Below, piece after piece: positions 54,247 through 61,566 of a DNA stretch of 64,000 nucleotides. Under the pieces are notes generated by a model. The model did not search any database, had not been told where the DNA came from, and saw only the letters and a list, made by a program, of their open reading frames with translations. The stretch spans positions 310,001-374,000 of the forward strand of contig NZ_SPJX01000710.1 of the NCBI RefSeq assembly GCF_004458765.1. The letters run 5' to 3'. Each line of letters starts with the position of its first letter. Position 1 is the stretch's first letter. This DNA comes from Microvirga pakistanensis (GTDB taxonomy: Bacteria > Pseudomonadota > Alphaproteobacteria > Rhizobiales > Beijerinckiaceae). The position numbers and the translations under genes are program-made.

Positions 54247-54381
54247 ATGGTCCGATCACGCCATTTCTCCTTGTCCCTGAGGAGCCAGTCCTGCCGGGAA
54301 CCGAAGTGTTGCGCCCAAGCTTGCCTCAATTGCGTTCCAGTCTGCCATTGTCCGAATGGCCCTACCAAGAGTGACCTGTGA
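54247..54381 (+). CDS. Candidate 44-residue cysteine-rich protein upstream of mic60
   Basis: An ATG with a strong gaggagggg ribosome site about 5 bases ahead opens 44 codons ending in TGA at 54379-54381. The stop overlaps the GTG start of the Mic60 gene by 4 bases (gtga), a classic coupling arrangement. Seven Cys fall in a 20-residue stretch (positions 16, 21, 22, 26, 29, 33, 35), spaced C-4-CC-3-C-2-C-3-C-1-C. This could be a small metal-binding protein or a leader peptide. No family recognised; it may be only a translated leader. Confidence 0.4.
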   Translation: MVRSRHFSLSLRSQSCREPKCCAQACLNCVPVCHCPNGPTKSDL

Positions 54382-55883
54382 CCAATTCATCCGATCCCAA
54401 AGCTCCCAAGAATTCCCGACGGAAATCGTCCCGCGAGCCGGCGACCATCGATCTGAAGGCCACCGTGATCGACGAGGGCGTGCAGCAGGACAAGGCCTGG
54501 GATGCCGTGAAGCCTGAGGACACGATCGTGCCGGACGCCGCGGCTCCGGCGCAGGACACCCTCGGGGCTCCGGAAGCGACGCTCGATTCGGGGCGCAACG
54601 CCGATTCCATCGCGCCCGCCGCGTCGGAACCCGCCACGGCCTCCGACGAGGTGCCGCCGCCCGATCAGCCGCTGCCACCGCAGGCCGATCCGCAGCCGGA
54701 CGGGCCGCAGGAGGCGCCGACCGCGCCGGCACCGGCTCCGGAGCGCCGGATCCCGGCGGGCGCTCTCATCGGTTCCGGCCTCCTGGGCGGCCTGCTGGGT
54801 GCCGGCCTCGTCTATGGCCTCGGAACCTGGCAGCAGCTGCCCTCGACCCAGGACGATCAGCGTCTCGCGCAGCTGGAACAGCGCGTGACCGCGCTGGGCC
54901 AGCCGCGACCGGCGGCGCAGCCGGGACCCCAGAATGTGGATCTCGCTCCCCTCGAGGAGCGGCTGCGGGCGCTCGAAACGGCGCGTGGCTCCCTCGACCA
55001 GCGCCTCCAGGAGCTTTCTGACACGGCGAGCCGCGCCGTCTCGATGGCCGAGGAGGCGCTCAACCGGCCGCTTCCGCAGCCCGCCCCACCGCCGCAGAAC
55101 GACGCGGCGCTGGCCGATCTGTCGAACCGCCTCTCGGCCATCGAGACGGCGGTCAGAACCCTTGAGAGCGACGTGCAGGCCAGGGCGCAGGGCGCAACCG
55201 AGGTGGCGAACGCGGTGCAGGATCTGGGCCGCCGGCTCGACCAGCAGAACCAGAATCTGGACCAGCGCCTGAACGAGCAGAGCCAGCGTGTCGACCAACG
55301 CCTGGACCAGCGTCTGGCAACCCTCTCCCAGCAGGTCGCCGAGACCGGCAGGGCCGCCGAACAGGCGGGCCAGACCGGCACGCGGGTGGTTCTCGCGGGA
55401 CGCTTGAACGACGCCCTGCGCAGCGGCGCCCCCTATGCCGATGTGCTGGAGGGCTTGAGGAGAACCGGCGCCGAGGCCGGGCGGCTGCGGCCCCTGGAGC
55501 CTTTCGCCGAGAAAGGCGCCCCGACCGCCTCCGCGATGCTGGAAGGCTTCGAGGCCCTGGAGCCGCAGATCCTGCGGGACGAGCGCGCGGCCTCCGACGA
55601 ATGGTCCGACCGGGTGCTGCGCATGCTGGACAAGGTGGTCACCGTGCGGCCGGTGAACGAACCCGATGCGAGCGGCGTTCCCGGAGCGGTGGCCCGGATC
55701 CGGCAGGCCCTGGCCTCGGGCGACATGCCGGCGGCGGCCGCTGCCTGGGCCGCGCTGCCCGAGCCCGCGCGGCGGATCTCCGAAGAGTGGGGACGGCAGG
55801 TGACGGCGCTGGCGGAGGCGCAGCAGGCCTCGCGCGAGCTCTCCACCGAGGCTCTCGCCGCCCTCAACCGTTCGACCCAGTAA
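54378..55883 (+). CDS. Alphaproteobacterial mitofilin (Mic60) homologue
   Basis: 501 residues. A Pro/Ala-rich acidic N-terminus, one membrane helix near residues 125-147 (IPAGALIGSGLLGGLLGAGLVYG), a long coiled coil (~155-345, rich in Q/E/R heptads) and a C-terminal mitofilin signature near 405-465 with VTVRPVNEP and PGAVARIRQALASGDMPAAAAAWAALPEPAR. Mic60 homologues shape intracytoplasmic membranes and tether the envelope; in alphaproteobacteria they lie between hemD and hemY, as here. Starts with GTG at 54378. Confidence 0.88.
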   Translation: MTNSSDPKAPKNSRRKSSREPATIDLKATVIDEGVQQDKAWDAVKPEDTIVPDAAAPAQDTLGAPEATLDSGRNADSIAPAASEPATASDEVPPPDQPLPPQADPQPDGPQEAPTAPAPAPERRIPAGALIGSGLLGGLLGAGLVYGLGTWQQLPSTQDDQRLAQLEQRVTALGQPRPAAQPGPQNVDLAPLEERLRALETARGSLDQRLQELSDTASRAVSMAEEALNRPLPQPAPPPQNDAALADLSNRLSAIETAVRTLESDVQARAQGATEVANAVQDLGRRLDQQNQNLDQRLNEQSQRVDQRLDQRLATLSQQVAETGRAAEQAGQTGTRVVLAGRLNDALRSGAPYADVLEGLRRTGAEAGRLRPLEPFAEKGAPTASAMLEGFEALEPQILRDERAASDEWSDRVLRMLDKVVTVRPVNEPDASGVPGAVARIRQALASGDMPAAAAAWAALPEPARRISEEWGRQVTALAEAQQASRELSTEALAALNRSTQ

Positions 55884-55898
55884 AAGGAACAGCCCAGG

Positions 55899-57518
55899 AT
55901 GTGGCGCGCACTACTCTTCATCGGTCTTCTCTGCGTCGCGGCCTTCGGGGCGGTGTGGCTCGCCGACCGGCCGGGAACGGTTCTGGTCACCTTCGGCGGC
56001 TACGAGGTGCAGACCTCCGTCGCGGTGGCCAGCATCGCCCTCGTCGGCCTGGCCCTTGCGCTCGCGCTTCTCTGGTCGGCGGTGAGCGGCCTCCTGCGGC
56101 TGCCGTCGCGTCTGACCTTCGCGTCCCGGGCGCGCCGCCGCTCCCGGGGATACCAGGCGATTTCGCGGGGCATGGTGGCCGTGGGCGCGGGCGATACCAT
56201 CGCGGCCCGCCGCTACGCCAACGAGGCCGAGCGGCTTCTGGGCCGCGAACCGCTGACCCTTCTCCTGAAGGCCCAGGCGGCCCAGGTGTCCGGCAACCGG
56301 GAAGCGGCGGAAGCCGCCTTCCGGCAGATGATGGAAGAGGACGAAACCCGGGTTCTGGGCCTGCGCGGCCTCTTCGTGGAAGCCCGCCGGCGCGGCGATG
56401 CGGGCGGTGCCCGCGAATACGCGTCCGAGGCCGTGCGCCTGGCCCCCTCCGCCGCCTGGGCGAGCGACGCGGTGCTGGAGGCGCGCTGCGCCGAAGGCGA
56501 CTGGCGTGGGGCGCTGGACACCATCGAGCGGCGCACGTCGCTCGGTCTCCTCGACAAGGCGACCGCCAGGCGCCACCGGGCGGTGCTGCTCACGGCCGAC
56601 GCCCTGGAACGGGCGGAGCGCGATCCCGAAGGCGCGCTCAGGAGCGCGCAGGATGCGGTGAAGCTCGCTCCCGACCTCGTGCCCGCTGCCGCTCTCGCCG
56701 GCAAGCTCCTGTCGCGCCGGGGCGACCTGCGCCGGGCCGCCAAGATCGTGGAGACCGCCTGGCGCAGCCAGCCGCATCCCGATCTGGCCGAGGTCTACCT
56801 CAACCTGCGTCCGGGCGATTCGGGCCTCGACCGGCTCAAACGGGCCGAGACCCTGTTCAAGCTCTCGAGCGGCGCGCCCGAGGGGCGTCTGGCGGTCGCC
56901 CGCTCCGCTCTGGAAGCGCGCGAGTTCGACCGCGCCCGCGATGCCCTGGAGCCGCTGCTCGCGGACCGGCCGACCATGCGGGTGTGCCTGCTGATGTCGG
57001 ATCTCGAACAGGTGGAGCATGGCTCCACCGGCAGGGGCCGCGAATGGCTCGCCCGCGCCACGCGCGCGCCCCGCGATCCCGCCTGGATCGCCGATGGCGT
57101 GGTGTCCGATCACTGGGCGCCGATCTCTCCGGTCAGCGGCCGGCTCGACGCCTTCGTGTGGCAGGCGCCCCCGGATGTGCTGATCGCACCGGAAATCAGC
57201 ATGCACGACGACGTGACGGCCGATCTCGACGAGGAGCCCCGGGCGCTGCCCGTGTCTCCCGCCGAGCCCGCGCAGGCGCCGGCCGCGGCCGCTCCGGTCG
57301 CTCCCGAGCCCACCCCGGCTCCCACCCCCGTCTCCACTCCGGCTCCCGACGTTCCGGCGGAACCGGTCTCCGCGGTCGAGGCAGCCTGGCCGGAGCCTGC
57401 CAAGGAGGAGCCGCCGTCTCCGCGCGCGGGACCGGTGGTTTTCCCGGTGACGCCGCCCGACGTGCCCAAGCCCGAGGAGCCAGCGTCCGCACGCCGCAGC
57501 GCTTTTTCCATCTGGTAG
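55899..57518 (+). CDS. hemY: HemY-like TPR membrane protein
   Basis: 539 residues. Two N-terminal membrane helices (about 4-20 and 42-65), a HemY_N region (VWLADRPGTVLVTFGGYEVQTSVAVA) and helical repeats to about 430, then an Ala/Pro-rich tail of about 110 residues. HemY-named TPR proteins sit at the inner membrane next to heme genes; their exact role in heme synthesis is not settled. It follows the Mic60 gene by 15 bases. This HemY is not the oxygen-dependent protoporphyrinogen oxidase of the same name in Gram-positives. Confidence 0.9.
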   Translation: MWRALLFIGLLCVAAFGAVWLADRPGTVLVTFGGYEVQTSVAVASIALVGLALALALLWSAVSGLLRLPSRLTFASRARRRSRGYQAISRGMVAVGAGDTIAARRYANEAERLLGREPLTLLLKAQAAQVSGNREAAEAAFRQMMEEDETRVLGLRGLFVEARRRGDAGGAREYASEAVRLAPSAAWASDAVLEARCAEGDWRGALDTIERRTSLGLLDKATARRHRAVLLTADALERAERDPEGALRSAQDAVKLAPDLVPAAALAGKLLSRRGDLRRAAKIVETAWRSQPHPDLAEVYLNLRPGDSGLDRLKRAETLFKLSSGAPEGRLAVARSALEAREFDRARDALEPLLADRPTMRVCLLMSDLEQVEHGSTGRGREWLARATRAPRDPAWIADGVVSDHWAPISPVSGRLDAFVWQAPPDVLIAPEISMHDDVTADLDEEPRALPVSPAEPAQAPAAAAPVAPEPTPAPTPVSTPAPDVPAEPVSAVEAAWPEPAKEEPPSPRAGPVVFPVTPPDVPKPEEPASARRSAFSIW

Positions 57519-57600
57519 GCGACATTGAGCCCTCGCCTGCCCTTGCCAAGCGGCAGGGGAGAGGGTATGAGGTCGCCCTCTTCGATCGCATGATCGGCAC

Positions 57601-57676
57601 GCCGCAATAGCTCAGCTGGTAGAGCACCTCATTCGTAATGAGGGGGTCGGGGGTTCGAATCCCTCTTGCGGCACCA
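57601..57676 (+). tRNA. tRNA-Thr (CGT)
   Basis: Acceptor gccgcaa pairs with ttgcggc; D arm tagctcagctggtagagc; anticodon stem cctca/tgagg around ttcgtaa gives anticodon CGT; T arm ggggg-ttcgaat-ccctc. CCA is encoded. It reads ACG threonine codons. Confidence 0.96.
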
Positions 57677-57783
57677 TCTTCTTCCTTGACACTCAAGGGC
57701 TTGGAAGTGGGTTGCCCTCGCGGCAGGTTGCCGTTATGGGATCGGGGGAAGGCACGGCTTGAACGTGCTGCCCAATCAGGTTT

Positions 57784-57859
<76 letters not shown>

Positions 57860-57882
57860 AATCTGATGACGGGACGGAGCGT

Positions 57883-57957
57883 GCGGGTGTAGCTCAGGGG
57901 TAGAGCACAACCTTGCCAAGGTTGGGGTCGAGGGTTCGAATCCCTTCGCCCGCTCCA
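57883..57957 (+). tRNA. tRNA-Gly (GCC)
   Basis: Acceptor gcgggtg pairs with cgcccgc; D arm tagctcaggggtagagc; anticodon stem caacc/ggttg around ttgccaa gives GCC; T arm gagggttcgaatccctt. Discriminator T and encoded CCA. Third of a three-tRNA cluster. Confidence 0.96.
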
Positions 57958-57966
57958 ATTTTTCAA

Positions 57967-57991
57967 AAAGGCCGCCTTCGGGCGGCTTTTT
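57967..57991 (+). terminator. Intrinsic terminator of the tRNA cluster
   Basis: aaggccgcc-ttcg-ggcggctttt forms a stable stem with a UUCG tetraloop and T tail 10 bases after tRNA-Gly. Confidence 0.92.
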
Positions 57992-58452
57992 GCTTTTCTG
58001 AGCCAGGTAAAATTCAGCCGGAAAACGGGCCCTCGTTATCGTGCGGAGGGCCCGTCGTGACCTCGCAGGTCATGCATCGTGGATGCCAATCCGGATCAAC
58101 CGGTTCATGGAATTCAGATTGTCGAGCTGGGATCCCCGACCAATGCTCAATCGGGCACAGTGGAGGATGCGTGCAGCTCAGGCGCTATCGCGATCTCAGC
58201 CTCCATCTCTTCAGGGCCGAGGCGGGTGCTCGGCCGGCCATCCGCGCGGTCGGCGGCTGATTTAGGAACCCGCCGGGAGCCATCATGCCGTTCCGCCGCT
58301 TACGACAGGCACACCTCTGTGCGAGGAGATCGGCCTGTCCCTGGTAAAAAGGTTTGCCGGGGAACTTGTTTCAGCGTGGCGGGAAAGAAAAAAGCCGGGC
58401 GCTGCCGGGCTTTACGGGTCCGCGTCGAACGATGCGCTCTCCCACGGGTGGA
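57992..58452. other. Intergenic region without a recognised gene
   Basis: About 460 bases between the tRNA terminator and the composite repeat. A 144-codon plus-strand frame (58079-58513) has no ribosome binding site, a composition unlike protein and runs into the repeats. No RNA gene recognised. Confidence 0.6.
58386..58411 (-). terminator. Possible terminator for the cation transporter gene
   Basis: Reverse strand agcccggc-agc-gcccggct, with one mispaired position, followed by ttttttctttccc. It lies about 180 bases past the transporter stop. Confidence 0.35.
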
Positions 58453-58499
58453 GCATCGGAGCGGATCCCAAAGTGGATTCCACTTTTCACGTCCGGTGC
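58453..58499. repeat. gcatcgga...tccggtgc palindromic repeat
   Basis: Outer arms gcatcgga and tccggtgc enclose gcggatcccaaagtggattc and cacttttcacg, themselves paired. It corresponds to the element at 18014-18060 and is followed by a CTCTAG-ended element in the same order. Confidence 0.65.
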
Positions 58500-58517
58500 T
58501 TTCTCTCATTTAGATCA

Positions 58518-58591
58518 AGAGCGTCGTTGGGCGCGGAAAACCGGATTCACTTTTCGCTGACGCGGCCCTCTGGGTCCGCACGATGCTCTAG
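58518..58591. repeat. CTCTAG-ended repeat, copy 3
   Basis: Starts agagcgtcgttgggcgcgga, contains the shared cacttttcgctgacgcggcc, and ends gtccgcacgatgctctag. The ending supplies the TAG stop (58588-58590) of the cation transporter gene on the reverse strand. Confidence 0.85.
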
Positions 58592-59475
58592 AGAACAACG
58601 ATCCCGGCGTGCTTCGCCTTGTTGTCGGGCTCCACATGGATCGTAATGAGCGCATCCTCGATCTCGTGCTTCAGCGCCCGCTCCAGGCGGTCGCAGATGT
58701 CGTGCGCGTCCGTCACGCTCATGGCGCCGGGCACGACGAGATGAAAGTCGATGAAGGTCATCTTGCCGGCGTGCCGGGTGCGCAGGTCGTGCGCCTCGAT
58801 GGCGCCTTCCGCGTTGCCGGAAATGATTTCACGCACCCGCGAGAGGGTCGCCTCGGGCAGGGCCTCGTCCATGAGGCCGCCGACGCTTTCCTTGATCAGG
58901 CCCCATCCGGACCAGAGGATGTTGATCGCGACGAAAGCGGCCAGAACGGAGTCGAGCCAGGTCCATCCCGTCACGGGCACGAAGACGAGACCCGCCAGAA
59001 CGCCGAAGGAGGTGACCACATCCGTCGTCAGGTGACGCCCGTCGGCCACCAGGGCGGGAGAGCGCAGAAGGCGGCCTTGACGGATGAGGATCCAGGACCA
59101 GGCGCCGTTGATGACGCTCGCCGCCGCATTGGCGGCAAGGCCCAGGCCCGTCGCTTCGAGCATGCGCGGCGACAGGATTCCGAAATAGGCCTCGCGCAGG
59201 ATCATCATGGCCGCCACGATGATCAGAACGCCTTCGAGAACGGCGGAGAAATACTCCACCTTGTGATGGCCGTACGGATGATTGGCGTCGGCGGGCGCCG
59301 CGCTCACGCGAATGGCCATGAAGGCCGCGATCGCCGTCACCACATTGATGATGCTCTCCAGCGCGTCCGAATAGAGCGCGATACTGCCCGTCAGATAATA
59401 GGCGGCATATTTGAGCGCGAAGACGAGCGCTCCGATGAATATGCTGCCGATGGCAAGCTTTTGAATGCGACTCAT
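58588..59475 (-). CDS. Cation diffusion facilitator family transporter
   Basis: 295 residues with six helices. Metal ligands in SDALESIINVVTA and ADGRHLTTDVVTSFGVLAG (the H/D pair of helix V), HPYGHHKVEYFSAVLEG between, and a C-terminal cytoplasmic domain with THAGKMTFIDFHLVV-like RHAGKMTFIDFHLVVPG and EIEDALITIHVEP. CDF proteins export Zn, Fe, Mn or Co from the cytoplasm by proton antiport; the metal cannot be read with confidence. The start at 59475 (MSRIQKLAIGS) is one of three in-frame options. Stop codon in a repeat. Confidence 0.92.
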   Translation of the reverse strand: MSRIQKLAIGSIFIGALVFALKYAAYYLTGSIALYSDALESIINVVTAIAAFMAIRVSAAPADANHPYGHHKVEYFSAVLEGVLIIVAAMMILREAYFGILSPRMLEATGLGLAANAAASVINGAWSWILIRQGRLLRSPALVADGRHLTTDVVTSFGVLAGLVFVPVTGWTWLDSVLAAFVAINILWSGWGLIKESVGGLMDEALPEATLSRVREIISGNAEGAIEAHDLRTRHAGKMTFIDFHLVVPGAMSVTDAHDICDRLERALKHEIEDALITIHVEPDNKAKHAGIVVL

Positions 59476-59587
59476 GGCTGGCATCGACAAACGGGGCGGC
59501 AAGACGGGCGAGCCGCCGTTATAGTGACTGCTCCTGTGAGCGCAAGCCCTTCATTTTACTTGCAATTCGCTCGCAAAAGCGGGCGCC

Positions 59588-61564
59588 TCAGCCTGGCATC
59601 TCACCGATCTTGCGCATGAGCGTGCGATAGTAGCCGGCGAGAGGAGGAGCGAGCGAACGGCACCGCACGACGAGAGCGAGCGCCTCCTTCCGCTGCCCTT
59701 TGCGGTAACGCTCAAGAGCCTCGGCATGCAGCCGCGCGAGTTCGGCAAGGGCCGGATCCTCGCGTTGCGAGGCAGGGGCCAGGACGGTGAAGATGGCCGA
59801 TTCCGTCGCGCGTCCGCGCACGGCGATCCGGTCGAGCTCGATCAGCACGTGATCCTCGCGCACAGCCTCGGCCGTCGCGGGACCGAGGATCAGCGAGACG
59901 TTGTATTCCTTCGACAGGCTCTCCAAGCGCGAGGCGAGGTTGACCGCATCGCCGAGCACCGAATAATCGTAGCGCCAGCGCGAGCCCACATTGCCCACCA
60001 CACAATCGCCCGTGTTGATGCCGACGCCGACCGAGAATTGCGGAGCGTCGTCGCCCTCCTCCTGCCGCAGGACGGAGTTAAGTCCGCTGACGGCGTCCAT
60101 CATGCGCAGCGCCGCGCGCACGGCGCGGCGCGGGTGGTCCGGGCTCGGCAGGGGGGCGTTCCAGAACGCCATGACGCAATCGCCCATGTACTTGTCGATG
60201 GTGCCGCCTTCCGCGAGCACGGCTTCGGAGAGCGGGTCGAGCAGGCGGTTGATGAGCGTGGTCAGGCGCTCGGGCTGGTCTTTCAATTTCTCCGAGAGGC
60301 TCGTGAAGCCGCGCACGTCGCAGAACAGGATGGAGAGATTGCGCCGCTCGCCGCCGAGCCTGAGCGCGCCCGGGTCACGGGCGAGCTCCGCGACGAGATC
60401 GGGCGAGAGATAGCGCGAGAAGGCTTCGGATACCGCGTGCCGCAGCTGCCGCTCGCGGGCGTAGTCCAGGCCGAAGCGCGCGCCGAACACCGCGAGCGCC
60501 GCAGCGGCCGGCAGGGCAGGTGGCGCCCAGATGCGCCCGAATCGCAGCGCGAGCCATGCGCCTGTGAAGAGGAGCACGACCATGAACAGGGCGGCGAATC
60601 CGGTCCGCCAGGTCACGCCGCGGATGGACAGGGCCGCGGCGCCGAGAGCGGCGGCCGTGAGCAACGCGAGGACGGCCAGGCGCGGAACGGGGGTGACGAA
60701 GAGGCCGTTGCGCAGGTTGTCGAGGATCGTCGCCTGTACCTCCACGCCGGAGGTGAGTTCGCCCGTGATCAGCGTATAGGCCGTGGGGAAGGTGTCGGGG
60801 GCGCCGGCATCGGCGGAGGTCGCCGCCTTCAGGCTGAGACCGACGAGAACAATCTTGTCCTTGAAGCGTCCCGGCTGGAGAAACGTCTCCGGGTCGAGCG
60901 CCTGGTAATAGGACGCGGTCGGATAGGTATGAGCGGGGCCGAAATACTGGATGAGAGCGCCTTCGGGCGGGGAGAGCGCCGGCTCTCCGGCGAGGCGCAG
61001 GATCTCAGCCGCGAAGCCGTCGGGCTGCGTGGGCATCCGGCGCAGATACACGTCGCCGTCCGGCGCGACCGATGCGAGCCCCGGAACGGCGCCCGCATCG
61101 AGAAACGGATCGATGGGATTGACGCGGGTGATCTGAATGCCGTGATCGAGCTTCGTCAGCACATCGTCGGATGCGAGCACGACATCGGGCCCGAGGGCAG
61201 CAGCGAAACGCTGATCGGCTTCTTCCGTCGAGGGCTCGGAGAAGATGACGTCGAAGGCGATCACCTTCGCGCCCGCCGCGCGCAGATTCTCGGCCAGCCG
61301 GGCATGGAGCTCCCGCGACCACGGCCAGCGCTGCCCGATCTCGGAGAAGGAGGGCTCGTCGATCGCCACCACCTCCACATTGGACGCGTGGGGGCGTGGC
61401 GGCGCGATGATCGACAGGATGTCGAACAGCTTCGCCTCGATGAGGGTGAACGGCTGAAAGAAGACGAGCGGTGTCAGAAGAGCCGCGATCAGCCCTGCCA
61501 TGACGAAGTGCCGCCAGAGCGGCTCTCCCGTCTGCGTCTGTGTGGCGGAGACAGGCGGGCTCAC
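59588..61564 (-). CDS. CHASE2-domain adenylate/guanylate cyclase
   Basis: 658 residues. An N-terminal helix near 20-45, a CHASE2 sensor domain (about 45-330, including VEVVAIDEPSFSEIGQRWPWSRELHARL and FDVIFSEPSTEEADQRF), three helices near 340-410, then a class III cyclase: LSILFCDVRGFTSLSE (metal Asp), GGTIDKYMGDCVMAFW (Lys for adenine), YSVLGDAVNLASRLE. It should make cAMP in the cytoplasm in answer to a periplasmic signal. The GTG start lies two bases after the upstream gene's stop. No separate response protein is seen in the window. Confidence 0.9.
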   Translation of the reverse strand: MSPPVSATQTQTGEPLWRHFVMAGLIAALLTPLVFFQPFTLIEAKLFDILSIIAPPRPHASNVEVVAIDEPSFSEIGQRWPWSRELHARLAENLRAAGAKVIAFDVIFSEPSTEEADQRFAAALGPDVVLASDDVLTKLDHGIQITRVNPIDPFLDAGAVPGLASVAPDGDVYLRRMPTQPDGFAAEILRLAGEPALSPPEGALIQYFGPAHTYPTASYYQALDPETFLQPGRFKDKIVLVGLSLKAATSADAGAPDTFPTAYTLITGELTSGVEVQATILDNLRNGLFVTPVPRLAVLALLTAAALGAAALSIRGVTWRTGFAALFMVVLLFTGAWLALRFGRIWAPPALPAAAALAVFGARFGLDYARERQLRHAVSEAFSRYLSPDLVAELARDPGALRLGGERRNLSILFCDVRGFTSLSEKLKDQPERLTTLINRLLDPLSEAVLAEGGTIDKYMGDCVMAFWNAPLPSPDHPRRAVRAALRMMDAVSGLNSVLRQEEGDDAPQFSVGVGINTGDCVVGNVGSRWRYDYSVLGDAVNLASRLESLSKEYNVSLILGPATAEAVREDHVLIELDRIAVRGRATESAIFTVLAPASQREDPALAELARLHAEALERYRKGQRKEALALVVRCRSLAPPLAGYYRTLMRKIGEMPG

Positions 61565-61566
61565 CC

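Noticed and set aside
58079-58513. A 144-codon plus-strand frame
   Set aside because: No ribosome site, ends in a repeat, and its composition does not resemble protein.
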